Shown here one piece after another: positions 27,901 through 33,836 of a stretch of DNA of 64,000 nt (positions are counted from its first letter, which is position 1; each line of letters opens with the position of its first letter). This DNA is from Pseudorhodoferax soli (GTDB lineage: Bacteria; Pseudomonadota; Gammaproteobacteria; Burkholderiales; Burkholderiaceae_C): the NCBI RefSeq assembly GCF_003337555.1, contig NZ_QPJK01000001.1:1364001-1428000 (forward strand), given 5' to 3'. The position numbers and the translations under genes are program-made. The notes beneath the pieces were generated by a model. It saw only the letters and a program-made list of their open reading frames with translations. It was not told where the DNA came from and did no database searches.

Positions 27901-30320
27901 ATGGCCGCATGCAGGCGTTGGGCGCGGTCAACCTGGCTCTGCAGGGAAAGCAGGCCTACGACGCGGCCATGTCGATTGCCAAGGGCGCGGTGGGCTACAA
28001 GGTCAGCGCCAGCATCAGTCACAGCAAGAGCGAAAGTCAAAGCACCGCAAGCAGCCGCGCAGCAGTCGGTTCCAGCATCGTGGGGGCCGACCGGGTCAGC
28101 ATCGTAGCCACCGGCGGCGCAGCCGACTCCAACATCCGGGTGGTCGGCTCCACCATCGGCGCGGGCAGCACAGCCCATCTGCAGGCCGACAACACCATTG
28201 GCTTGGAAGCCAGCCAGAGCAGCTCGGAGCAACAAGGCAGCAACCGCAGCAGTGGTGCCAGCGTAGGTGTCAGCTTTGGCGCCGGCGCGCAGAACGGCTT
28301 CACCATCGAGTTGGGCGTCAGCAAAGGCAAGGGAATCCAGAACGGCAGCGAAGTGCTGCACACCAACACGCACGTCACAGGCGGCGAGGCCGTTCACATC
28401 GTCAGCGGCAGCAACCTGACGCTCAAAGGCGCGGTGGTCGACGCTCCACAAATCAGGGCCGATGTCGGTGGCGACCTGCGCATCGAGAGCCTGCAGGACA
28501 CAAGCGAGCAGATCGCGCGGCAAAGCAGTTCGGGCCTGAACCTGAGCTTGTGTATCCCGCCGATCTGCTATGGCACCTCGACCGTGAGCGGCAGCGCCGC
28601 GGCCGCCAAAGCGAATGGCAGCTATGCCAGCGTGGTGGAGAAAAGCGGCATCAAGGCCGGTGATGGTGGGTTCCAGGTGCAAGTACAAGGCAGCACCGAT
28701 CTGAAGGGCGGCGTGGTCAGCAGCACGCAGGCGGCGATCGATGCGAAGTTGAACGAGTTCAACACAGCGAGCCTGACCAGCAGCGACATCCAGAACCACA
28801 ACGTCTACAAGGCCAGCAGCTATGCGGTGAGCGCCAGCCTCTCGGCGGGAATGGGCAAGAAGGAGTCAGCCAAGACGGAGGAGCAGCAGCGTGCGGCCGC
28901 AAGTGCAGCCAAGACAACACCGGGTGGCAGCGCTGGGGCTGGTCGGATCAACGTCAGCGAAGCCAGCACGACCGCATCAGGCATCAGTGGCATTGCTGGG
29001 GACACCAAGGTGCGGACCGGGGACGCCAGCAGCACCGGCGCACTGGTCAAGGACTGGAATGCACAGGCGCTGCTCCAGGATGTGCAAGCCCAGGCTCGGA
29101 TCACGCAAGAATTTGGGCAGCACGCCAGCAGAGCTGTGGGTGACTATGCACAGCAGAAGCACACCGAACTTGTGAACTCCGATCCCGCCGAAGCGGCGAA
29201 GTGGGCCGAGGGTGGCGTCTATCGCGTGGCTGCGCATGCGGCGGTTGCTGGGTTGGCCACGGGTACAGGGGGCGCGATTGGAGCAGCAGCCAGTGCGTCC
29301 TTAGTGCCTCGCCTCGGAGAGAACATTGCCAACCTGGAGCTTCCGGCGCCGCTCAAGGAGGTGGTAGTCCTCGCGGTTGGCACTGCCGTTGGCGCACTCG
29401 CTGGCGGTACCGTGGGCGCAACGGCGGGAATGAACGAAACGGCGAATAACTATTTGACTTCAGCCGACCTGCGCAACCGCCATCAGCGCCTCAAAGCTTG
29501 TCAGGATGCCGGTGACTCCATGTGTGAGGTGCAGGCGCTGCGTGAGTACGAACTTAAGAGCGCCGTTAACTCCGCCTTGATTGACCGAAATTCTGTTCTC
29601 ACCAAGTCCTCGCTTGAAGTTATTCGCACAGCGCTTGAACGGTCGCTTGAAAGTGCATCTGTTGATAGTGAAACTCGCCAGCAAACGCAGACAAGCATTC
29701 GTGAACTAAACACTATAGTCTCCTCCATTGAAAAGTCGCCAGTTCTCGCTGATGCAGCAGAGCTAGCGCTTATAGCGGCAGATTTAATAGGTCTGACCAA
29801 GGCGATCGGGGCGGTTAAACCGCTAATCACCGCATTCGCACCACGCCTGTATCCGAACATTTCAGAAGCACAAATCCTTGAGAAATTAGGCACACAAAGC
29901 AGACTAGGGCAGACACCGCAACTCGTCGATATAGCTGATGCCGGTTCAGTGAAGCAAATAAATCCCACAGGCTCGACCCAAAATTGTACAAACTGTGTTG
30001 CAGTCGTGGACAACCTCCTTAGAACTGGCAATCCCGCAAGTGCGCTGCCCCTTGAGAACCCGCTACCGTATGAGGCACTAGAATCAATTTACAATATACG
30101 GATGAGCGGCTGGGCAACTCGCCGTGCAATCGAAAGCAGCTTGCTAGCAAAAGGAGAAGGTTCTCGCGCCGTGGTTTATGGAACCGACGGAGTAACAGGC
30201 CATGTATGGAACGCAGTTGTTCAAAAAGGAAGAGTAAACTATATTGATGGACAACTACAAGGAAGCGGGCTCGTAAATTTCACAGACTTTAATTACTTCC
30301 GGTTTGGAATCTTGCCATGA
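18942..30320 (+). CDS. cdiA: Contact-dependent inhibition / filamentous hemagglutinin toxin CdiA
   Basis: A 3792-aa TpsA exoprotein. It has an extended signal peptide (MNKNLHRIVFNAARGQRMAV..., to about 50), a TPS secretion domain (about 50-300) with NPWLARG and NPSGI (163-167) motifs, and long FHA-1 beta-helix repeats (about 310-1840; recurring LDNRGGxI and HAGxGxLxI). A non-repetitive segment (about 1846-2130) has Trp/Tyr/Pro and two cysteines, followed by the conserved LFQQQP...HPRFANAKPWVSSDSML region (about 2240-2290). FHA-2 repeats run about 2440-3330 and an Ala/Gly-rich pretoxin region reaches NNYLT at 3502-3506. The last 286 residues are the variable toxin region: about 100 helical residues, then a compact domain with NCTNC (C3682, C3685), GHVWN (H3754) and YIDGQ (D3769). 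This spacing matches papain-fold toxin domains (glutamine deamidase or protease type). Base composition falls sharply from the NNYLT codons on. Target and activity are inferred. Confidence 0.9.
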   Translation: MNKNLHRIVFNAARGQRMAVQETARSAGKAASGTTVLVAASLITLAAVPAMGQIAADPNASGSLRPTVLAAPGGAALVNIQTPSAAGVSRNVYRQFDVGPQGAVLNNSRTAAQTRLAGQVAGNPWLARGPARIILNEVNSADPSRLRGYVEVAGQRAEVVIANPSGIQVDGAGFINTNRATLTTGSPQFGAAGALDGFLVRGGTIVIDGAGLDAASTDYVAILSRALRVNAGIWASDLTAVVGTDGATGVAPKPVSGATPVFALDVSALGGMYAGKITLVGTGAGVGVRNAGHIGAGVGGLVVTASGRLENAGTLEGGRVELASGEDIHNRGGRIHQAGSMVLQLAGSTVRNSAGGQIGMPTRAAANTANTEAATLAASAPTTAPGVSAVADPTPQAPSPAGTPGSVTAQGTLHNEGGRIDAAGTLTLQAHDIDNTGGAMHIERLSFDGRHFGNAAGQLSVRGDFSASAERFDNAGGQLQAGRIAIVSRSDLDNRGGQITTTGGDLVLQASMLANAGGRVEVAGDGRLSINTEQLDGGNGTLQTGGALALRAREATHAGHLQAGQVAIETTRLHNSGQIVQTGAGPMRLVADEGLDNRGGSITSHGVDMAVQTAHLSNHGGQIAHTGAGQLSIQTERLDGGNGTIASSGRLSVQAGELQQGGHMQAAGIEIAATRLDNRGGDIVQTGEAAMRIAAKALDNSGGRIATNAADLRIESATLDNRAGSIEHAGAGLLELRADRVEGDGGRVVSNGALHLQATEIAHGGGATMSAEQITLEATRLVNAAGEIVQRGSGSQSMRIMVREDLDNRGGRVAGNANDMELQAGRLANAGGSIAHAGRGALSITSGQLDGGDGRILGGGSLLLQGMQLTLAGSVQAQQIAISAATLDNRGEIVQTGDASMRLSASGRLSNQGGRIAANAQELRIHAGTLDNTDGTIEHAGAGRLQIQAGRLDGNGGSIVGNGLLQIEAEQIAHGRGARMAAEQIAVVAARLDNQAGEIVQRGTQAMAITASEALDNRGGRIASNAIDMALQSATIANDGGQMVHAGIGRLAIDAGRMEGGDGHITSNGMLAVLADTVANHGGLQAAQIGMATRVLDNRGGQITQTGNQAMRLVATEALNNTGGSIASNAQDMELRSASITNGAGHIEHAGNGQLAIHAETLHGGDGSLVSNAALVLHAGQITHAGRMQADRIDIQAAALDNRGGHIVQTGTADMRIAVAAQLDNRGGRLAGNARDMDITAATLANAGGEIAHAGTGRLAIAAEQLDAGNGRILGNGELRVQAHSLSHSGTMQADRIVIDAGTLANTGLIAQTGETAMQVRTSGMLDNRGGRIAGNGHDMALQAEQVANAGGHIAHAGSGQLSLTAVRFDGGDGEVIGNGTLALQAVEVRNAGRLHAARIAIDATDLANSGEILQTGAGQARVSVGATLDNRAGLIGTAAGSNADLALSAGQVLNQNGRLQADGTLALRAGIDLHNTGGLLRGGNALDVELGGQLRNAGGALEATGPGASLALQAAAIDNQDGRIVNTGTGASRIAAASIVNAGAAGLIGTNGALQLSAATLDNLAGAELSSGQTLDLAVTEQVRNRSSIASGGGVNLEQASARLDNSGGSIVAAGSSRIAVAQLQNDGGRIATATGSQADLVLVAGSLSNGEGILSSDRDLSVQVEGDHTHAGLAHAARDLALKAGGALRNDGVLRASGTLTADAQDMNNMAGASIEAGHVVLRAAGALHNGGEIGGSSAALHADALTNHGAITAGALSITARTLDNIGPQALLGATDDLELQATQALSNTDGASVYAGRDIRITTGALLNRSATIEAGRHIAIDAATVLNERPGVAVARVVTLEENHTMRMPSWWQNRDRNGNGYTPEGTNYSAYQVSYINPADILEQSTVYTPDGYAIGRVVVRTHANDSVFFSGRAGRASADGKHWGQAERMTGADGTRVLYYTARQDGVPNPDQVPGVTSGVWENAQVHTMDSSRVAFSPAYGSCTTNCVRFVAPLDYTDPNTTIIRDTQSVLGPNTSLSELQRDAHVIATEDRLAPGAGTAGRIAAGGDIRVNFSDWMLNDHSDIVAGGALALHGADGAAFENRATTLLRTWRFDGTRHYANGTSAAYRQPDKTEIIGSIGAAVSGQQVDIQAGSIRNVDTSAGSHANLTADLRLSSGVTPQAGTTRRIQNGMLAAQAGGGVSVHAQAADRPAADIALGSAEGAGHGGAAQGASATATNGTDIAIRAQASTGGSGLFQQQPAAEGRTLYATHPRFANAKPWVSSDSMLQTLGLDPALVLKRLGDGFMEQQRIREQITAQTGRHHLAGYSDDDAQYAALLNAGASSAQALDLRVGVALTAAQMAQLTSDIVWLERQRVTLPDGSTQEVLAPRLYLAHLGEATVRPHGALVTGDDVRLQGQDILNRGGVIGQASTGRTVLVASRDIINQGGTVQGRDVALVAARDVRNESLAITQDWSASNARASVTGSHTSLSNTARIEAGRTLQIQAGQDVQDTAGHIAAGGTANVQAGRDIAFGTVDIGHDYRMQMGLASAASNSRQAHAAQIGAGDDLVLSAGRDLQLNGTQARAGGDALVIAGRELNLQAVASTSSSDLRNDPAGSRYRQTHSQTTVQGASVQAGHDLSMRAGALESGDLKVTGSTVSAKGDVQLGASRDVVLASAQTSSLTDHYTHSKSSGLFSKSSTTERDVVSVSGVKGSSVSGNTVAINASRDIVAQAALLQSEGAMHLAATRDIALTTADQTVTETHFKDVRKSATALGKITGLALGGGSLGQTAIVGGKFISSNAALNDATETRTAAIGTTVSAGSLQMASGRDITVQGATMVADHDITAVAGRNLTIESAQNSYRTGSRVATSRSGSVGTFTNPALGNIKQSQSSQGSGVTQSASSVASLQGDVTLIAGGRYAQTASSVLAAGQGGTLVGGDVHIQARDVVIGEAFNTSESSSHSRSSSTVLGGSASVAGISIDTLRNAGGTLEAMSNTSDGRMQALGAVNLALQGKQAYDAAMSIAKGAVGYKVSASISHSKSESQSTASSRAAVGSSIVGADRVSIVATGGAADSNIRVVGSTIGAGSTAHLQADNTIGLEASQSSSEQQGSNRSSGASVGVSFGAGAQNGFTIELGVSKGKGIQNGSEVLHTNTHVTGGEAVHIVSGSNLTLKGAVVDAPQIRADVGGDLRIESLQDTSEQIARQSSSGLNLSLCIPPICYGTSTVSGSAAAAKANGSYASVVEKSGIKAGDGGFQVQVQGSTDLKGGVVSSTQAAIDAKLNEFNTASLTSSDIQNHNVYKASSYAVSASLSAGMGKKESAKTEEQQRAAASAAKTTPGGSAGAGRINVSEASTTASGISGIAGDTKVRTGDASSTGALVKDWNAQALLQDVQAQARITQEFGQHASRAVGDYAQQKHTELVNSDPAEAAKWAEGGVYRVAAHAAVAGLATGTGGAIGAAASASLVPRLGENIANLELPAPLKEVVVLAVGTAVGALAGGTVGATAGMNETANNYLTSADLRNRHQRLKACQDAGDSMCEVQALREYELKSAVNSALIDRNSVLTKSSLEVIRTALERSLESASVDSETRQQTQTSIRELNTIVSSIEKSPVLADAAELALIAADLIGLTKAIGAVKPLITAFAPRLYPNISEAQILEKLGTQSRLGQTPQLVDIADAGSVKQINPTGSTQNCTNCVAVVDNLLRTGNPASALPLENPLPYEALESIYNIRMSGWATRRAIESSLLAKGEGSRAVVYGTDGVTGHVWNAVVQKGRVNYIDGQLQGSGLVNFTDFNYFRFGILP
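19900..24430 (+). repeat. FHA-1 type degenerate tandem repeats within cdiA
   Basis: Coding repeats of roughly 60-65 codons (about 190 nt) recur here, each with LDNRGGxI, IVQTGxxxMRI, NxxDMxLQ and GGxIxHAGxGxLxI blocks. They encode the right-handed beta-helix stalk of CdiA. The repeats are diverged at DNA level, so they are unlikely to be an array of perfect copies. Confidence 0.8.
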
Positions 30321-30571
30321 CAATTGATTTTTCAGAAGCAAAGAGTAAGGCTATCGAGCACCTCAAAACCATGGAATCCAATGCAAACGGAGTCCCATAT
30401 GTTCTCATTGAAGAGAAAATTCGAGAAACACCAAATGGATGGTATTTTCCATACCAGTCTCTCGACTTCCTAAAATCCGGTGATTTTTCGAAATCGCTCA
30501 TCGGAAATTGGCCGTTGTTTGTAGATCGACAAGGAAACATTTCCACGGGGCGCCCCACGCCAAAAGGTTGA
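30317..30571 (+). CDS. cdiI: CDI immunity protein CdiI (Imm35/YrhB-like)
   Basis: An 84-aa small protein whose ATG overlaps the cdiA stop by 4 nt (ATGA). EKIRETPNGWYFPYQSLDFLKSG and IGNWPLFVDRQGNISTG resemble the short alpha/beta immunity family with conserved GW and VDR..G residues (Imm35/YrhB type, from memory). Position alone makes it the cognate immunity protein that binds and blocks the CdiA C-terminal toxin in sibling cells. Its base composition is as AT-rich as the toxin-coding end, so the two moved as one cassette. No signal peptide, consistent with a cytoplasmic role. Confidence 0.85.
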   Translation: MTIDFSEAKSKAIEHLKTMESNANGVPYVLIEEKIRETPNGWYFPYQSLDFLKSGDFSKSLIGNWPLFVDRQGNISTGRPTPKG

Positions 30572-30635
30572 TCAATCGAAATGCGGGCCGATCCTAAGTA
30601 GGTGCGCCCGCCTACCCGCGCCACGATGGCCGGCG

Positions 30636-30639
30636 TTAA
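30636..30639. repeat. IS target-site duplication, left copy (TTAA)
   Basis: TTAA directly abuts the left inverted repeat and is matched by TTAA at 31799-31802. It fits the YTAR target preference of the IS5 group. Confidence 0.85.
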
Positions 30640-30650
30640 GGAAGCTCTGC
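30640..30650 (+). repeat. IS left inverted repeat
   Basis: GGAAGCTCTGC, matching the right end (31788-31798) read on the minus strand with a single mismatch at position 6. Confidence 0.85.
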
Positions 30651-30775
30651 TTTAACTGCTTTGCGATGTGCTGATGGCACCCACTCACGTCGATTCGGAA
30701 TTTCGCACTGCTCCGCGGCCGCCTCTAGGCCGCTTTCGGCGCCCTGACAGGCCTTTTGGCCAATCACAGGCGCAC

Positions 30776-31731
30776 TCATGCCTGCGCTCCCATCAAAGTT
30801 CGCCGCGCCCTCCACAGGTTGGACAGCGCAAACAGCGTGTGCAACTGCGCGGTGTTCTTCTTCAGCCCGCGGTAGCGCACCTTGACGTGGCCGAACTGGC
30901 GCTTGATCACCCGGAACGGATGCTCGACCTTGGCCCGAATGCTGGCCTTGATGCGTTCGAGGCGGTCGCTCAGATCCTCGACCGGCTTGTTCTTGTCCAG
31001 CAGCTTGCGTTTGCCTGACCGCATCGCGATGTTCCAGCGCACGCCTTCCTTGGCGTCGGGGCGCTTGTTGGCGCCCTGGTAGCCGGCATCTCCCCAGGCT
31101 TCGGTTTCCTCGCCGTGCAGCAAGGTATTGGCTTCGACCACATCGCCCACGCTGGCGGCGGTGCCGCGCACGGTGTGCACCAGACCGAAGTCGGCATCCA
31201 CGCCGATGTGGGCCTTCATGCCGAAGTACCACTGGTTGCCCTTCTTACTCTGCTTCATCTGTGGGTCGCGCTCGCCCGAGGCGTTCTTGGTCGAACTCGG
31301 GGCGGCGATCAGCGTGGCATCCACCACCGTGCCGGCGCGCAGCAGCAACCCCTTGGCGCTGAGCAGTTCGTTGATGAGCGCAGGATCTGCGGGGCCAGCT
31401 TGTGTTCTTCCAGCAGCCGGCGAAAGCGCAGGATCGTCGTCTCGTCGGGCAGCGCTGTGTCCTAGTTCAGGCCAGCGAATTCGCGGAACAGCGGCACGTC
31501 GTGCAGCGCCTCTTCCATGGCCGGATCGCTCAGCGTGAACCATTGCTGCATGAAGTCGATGCGCATCATCGTCTCAACGGCAAAGGGCGGCCGACCGCGT
31601 TTGCCTTCAGGGGCGTACGGCGTGAAGGCAACGAGCGCCGCCCAAGGCACCACGCGTTCCACCTCCGCGAGGAACTCGCGCTTGCGCGTGCGCTTGGTCG
31701 TCAGGTTCAGGCCCAGGTCGGCTTGCTTCAT
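30776..31731 (-). pseudogene. IS5-family transposase, broken by nonsense and frameshift
   Basis: The N-terminal part starts at 31731 (MKQADLGLNLTTKRTRKREF, then PWAALVAFTPYAPEGKRGRPPF and MQQWFTLSDPAMEEALHD) and stops at an in-frame TAG (31462-31464) exactly where FAGLN should be followed by Leu. The same frame then continues DTALPDETTILRFRRLLEEHKLAPQIL before a one-base shift near 31377. The rest reads in another frame as INELLSAKGLLLRAGTVVDATLIAAP, ...MKAHIGVDADFGLVHTVRG, GDAGYQGANKR and VEHPFRVIKRQFG, including the DDE residues. All catalytic regions are still recognisable, so the damage is recent. Confidence 0.92.
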
Positions 31732-31787
31732 GACTCAGATTTTCTGCGCAACTCGGCTGCGGCTCAGCACATCGCGGCGCGCTTTGT

Positions 31788-31798
31788 GCAGACCTTCC
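31788..31798 (-). repeat. IS right inverted repeat
   Basis: Reads GGAAGGTCTGC on the minus strand; pairs with the left end at 30640-30650. Confidence 0.85.
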
Positions 31799-31802
31799 TT
31801 AA
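31799..31802. repeat. IS target-site duplication, right copy (TTAA)
   Basis: TTAA directly after the right inverted repeat, identical to the left copy. Confidence 0.85.
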
Positions 31803-32674
31803 CGCTCCATGGCTGATCGAGCTGGGTCGCCAGCAAATCTGGAGATGCTCACGACTATGGCGAGCGCAATGCGGGCGCAGCGCGCGTGGCTGAATACCAC
31901 AACTAAGCGACGGTCCTAACGGTCACGGGCAGTCCCGTGAGCCGGGAAATCACGTCGTGTTTGACCGAGGCAACCGAACCGATCTCAGGCGCGGTGGACG
32001 CCAGCAGGACGTGAGGCACGGACCAATATGTGTGCGGCACGCAGGCGTGTGGGATCACTGCGATGTCCTGCGACAGTGGCACGAGCAAGCAGTCCGCGAG
32101 CACCTATCGGAGTACTTGGCCAGCGCTTCCCATCAGTGCTTGAAAAGGCAGGCCAGTACCTCGGCCACGTCAGAGATGGACAGAGCGAGCCGTGCGGCAC
32201 CACGCTCCTGAGCCTCGAACGAACTTTCGAGGGGCGAATGCCGGATGACCGCCCGCAGGTAGGGCGGATGCGGCGCATCCACCGTGACGAGGTCTCCTGC
32301 GGGAAGCCGCCCCAGATGTCCCGCCGCTGCCACAAGTGTTTTTTGTGGACTGGCGTGCGCGCAACCGTCATCAGGTCCCCTAGTGGCACAGTTCCGCCAC
32401 AGCCTCCGCCGGCGAAGCGCCCCACAAACCCCGCCCCGTGCCGCGCAGCGCGAGGAAGCGCGCACGCGGCCGCGCCTGCGCCAGCATCTCGGGCGGCACG
32501 ATGGCGGGGTAAGGTTTGCCGTAGCGCGTCCACAGGCTGGGCTCGCCGGCATGTGCGCGCGAGGCCCGGTCGGGCAAGTACTGCGCTCCTGTTTGAGTCC
32601 AACGGTGCGCAGGGTCATGCTGGCAATCGAGACCGTCCGCACATCGTAGGGAACGCCCACCACCTGGCGCAGGC
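31803..32674. other. Decayed region at the right edge of the accessory island
   Basis: An 872-nt stretch with no intact gene. On the minus strand it holds a frameshifted antitoxin-like relic (separate entry). Further on are short open frames in changing phases, one reading SISDVAEVLACLFKH up to 32133 and one reading LLVPLSQDIAV (31903-32103), which could be the remains of a PIN-type toxin but are too short to prove it. A short 7-bp dyad (TCACGGG/CCCGTGA) lies at 31923-31940. The pattern is of a degraded gene pair next to the IS. Confidence 0.5.
32380..32618 (-). pseudogene. Frameshifted antitoxin-like gene (prevent-host-death/VapB type)
   Basis: A start ATG at 32618 gives MTLRTVGLKQE. The continuation QYLPDRASRAHAGEP, LWTRYGKPYPAIVPPEML and RARFLALRGTGRGLWG is in the neighbouring frame, which a single missing base near 32589 explains. 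The AGEPxLxTRYGKPxAxIVP block is like Phd/YefM-type antitoxins, and LRGTGRGLWG like the short C-terminal tails of toxin-binding antitoxins. The usual end after AVAEL is also lost. It lies directly downstream of fbpC on the same strand. Family identity is from a short motif only. Confidence 0.4.
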
Positions 32675-33745
32675 CTACCCACCCCGCGGAAACATCACCA
32701 CATGGTCCAAATCCGCCCGCACCCCGATCCACTCGCCGATGCGGTGGTCGTGGTGGCTGGGCACATGGGCCAGGACGGTCTCGCCCGAGGCCAGCCTGAG
32801 CGTGTAGAGAAACTCCGAGCCGCGGAAGGCCTTGCGCATCACCTCGGCCTTGACGGGCGCCTCGTCGTCGTGCACCACGTCGTCGGCGCGCAGCAGCAGG
32901 TCTTGCGGGCCGCCTTGGGCGAGGCTGGCAGCGGCCTGCGCCGCGGCCGCGCCGTTGACCGGGCCCAGCGGCGTCTGCAGCACCACATGGCCATCCACCG
33001 TGGAGACGGTGGCCGGCGCAAACACGCCATGGCCGATGAAGTCGGCCACGAAGCGCGTGGCCGGCCGGTGGTACAGCGTGTACGCATCGGCCCACTGGTG
33101 CAACTGGCCTTCGTGCATGACGCCGATGGCGTCGCCGATGGCGAAGGCCTCCAGCTGGTCGTGGGTGACGAACAGGGCCGTGGTCTTGGCCGCCTTGAGG
33201 ATGGCGCGCACCTCGTGCGCCAGCCGCTCGCGCAGCTCCACATCGAGGTTGGAGAAGGGTTCGTCCAGCAGCATGAGCTGCGGCCGCGGCGCCAGCGCAC
33301 GGGCCAGCGCCACGCGCTGCTGCTGCCCGCCCGAGAGCTCGTGCGGTGCACGCCGCTCGGCGCCGCCCAGGCCCACGAGCTCCAGCACCTCGGCCACGCG
33401 CGCGGCGCGTTCGGCCTTGGGCAGGGCCGACAGGCCAAAGCCCACGTTGCGGCCCACGTCCAGGTGGGGAAACAGCGCGTAGTCCTGGAACACCATGCCG
33501 ATGCGGCGCTGCTCGGCCGGCAACTGCAGGCCCGGCGCGCTGACCGGCTGGCCCGACAGCCGGATCTCGCCGCCCTGGGCCGGCTCCAGCCCGGCCACGG
33601 TGCGCAGCAAGGTGGTCTTGCCGCAACCCGAAGGGCCGATGAGCACGCCGATCTCGCCTGCGGCAAGGCCGAAGCTCACATCGGCCACGGCCGGGCGCGC
33701 GCGGCCGGCGTATTGCACGACCAGGTGGGAGACATCCAGGAACAT
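32675..33745 (-). CDS. fbpC: Iron(III)-type ABC transporter ATP-binding protein FbpC
   Basis: A 356-aa ATPase. Walker A GPSGCGKTT, Q-loop MVFQDYALFPHL, signature LSGGQQQR, Walker B LMLLDEPFSNLD and H-loop VTHDQ are all intact. The C-terminal TOBE-like part (about 240-356) includes LLRADDVVHDDEA. The tail and the RRIGMVFQDYALFPHLDVGRNV segment are typical of Fe3+ (FbpC) importers rather than spermidine ones. Start taken at MFLDVSHLVVQYAG; the 49 codons before it overlap the divergent promoter. It pairs with the divergent permease gene, with 91 nt between starts. Confidence 0.87.
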   Translation of the reverse strand: MFLDVSHLVVQYAGRARPAVADVSFGLAAGEIGVLIGPSGCGKTTLLRTVAGLEPAQGGEIRLSGQPVSAPGLQLPAEQRRIGMVFQDYALFPHLDVGRNVGFGLSALPKAERAARVAEVLELVGLGGAERRAPHELSGGQQQRVALARALAPRPQLMLLDEPFSNLDVELRERLAHEVRAILKAAKTTALFVTHDQLEAFAIGDAIGVMHEGQLHQWADAYTLYHRPATRFVADFIGHGVFAPATVSTVDGHVVLQTPLGPVNGAAAAQAAASLAQGGPQDLLLRADDVVHDDEAPVKAEVMRKAFRGSEFLYTLRLASGETVLAHVPSHHDHRIGEWIGVRADLDHVVMFPRGG

Positions 33746-33772
33746 GGCCGCGATTGTAGGCAGCGCGATGCG

Positions 33773-33778
33773 TACAAT
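33773..33778 (+). promoter_or_regulatory. Candidate -10 box upstream of fbpB
   Basis: TACAAT lies in the 91-nt divergent gap between fbpC and fbpB, 59 nt before the chosen fbpB start. No clear Fur-box palindrome was seen here, in contrast to the receptor gene at 37.1 kb. Confidence 0.3.
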
Positions 33779-33836
33779 TCTCATCTCTCCGGGGCGCCTG
33801 CCGCCCCTCTCTCCGTCTCTCTCCACCCCCTCCCGG

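Larger units (their letters stand above)
30640..31798. mobile_element. IS5-family insertion sequence with inactivated transposase
   Basis: A 1159-bp element bounded by imperfect inverted repeats: GGAAGCTCTGC at the left end and the reverse complement of GGAAGGTCTGC at the right end (one mismatch in 11). It is flanked by TTAA on both sides. Its one transposase gene reads on the minus strand and is broken by a stop codon and a frameshift. The element lies 68 nt after cdiI. The intact ends and duplication show a fairly recent insertion that later lost self-mobility, though it could still be moved by a transposase supplied from elsewhere. Confidence 0.9.

Noticed and set aside
24876-28799. A 1307-codon minus-strand frame opposite cdiA
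   Set aside because: No domain, composition typical of antisense of GC-rich code; cdiA on the other strand is certain.
31402-31893. A 163-codon + strand frame crossing the right IS end
   Set aside because: Mostly antisense to the transposase; the part past the IS has no recognisable similarity.
31923-31940. Short dyad TCACGGG/CCCGTGA as attachment site or terminator
   Set aside because: Seven bp with no T run and no second copy seen; not enough to call.
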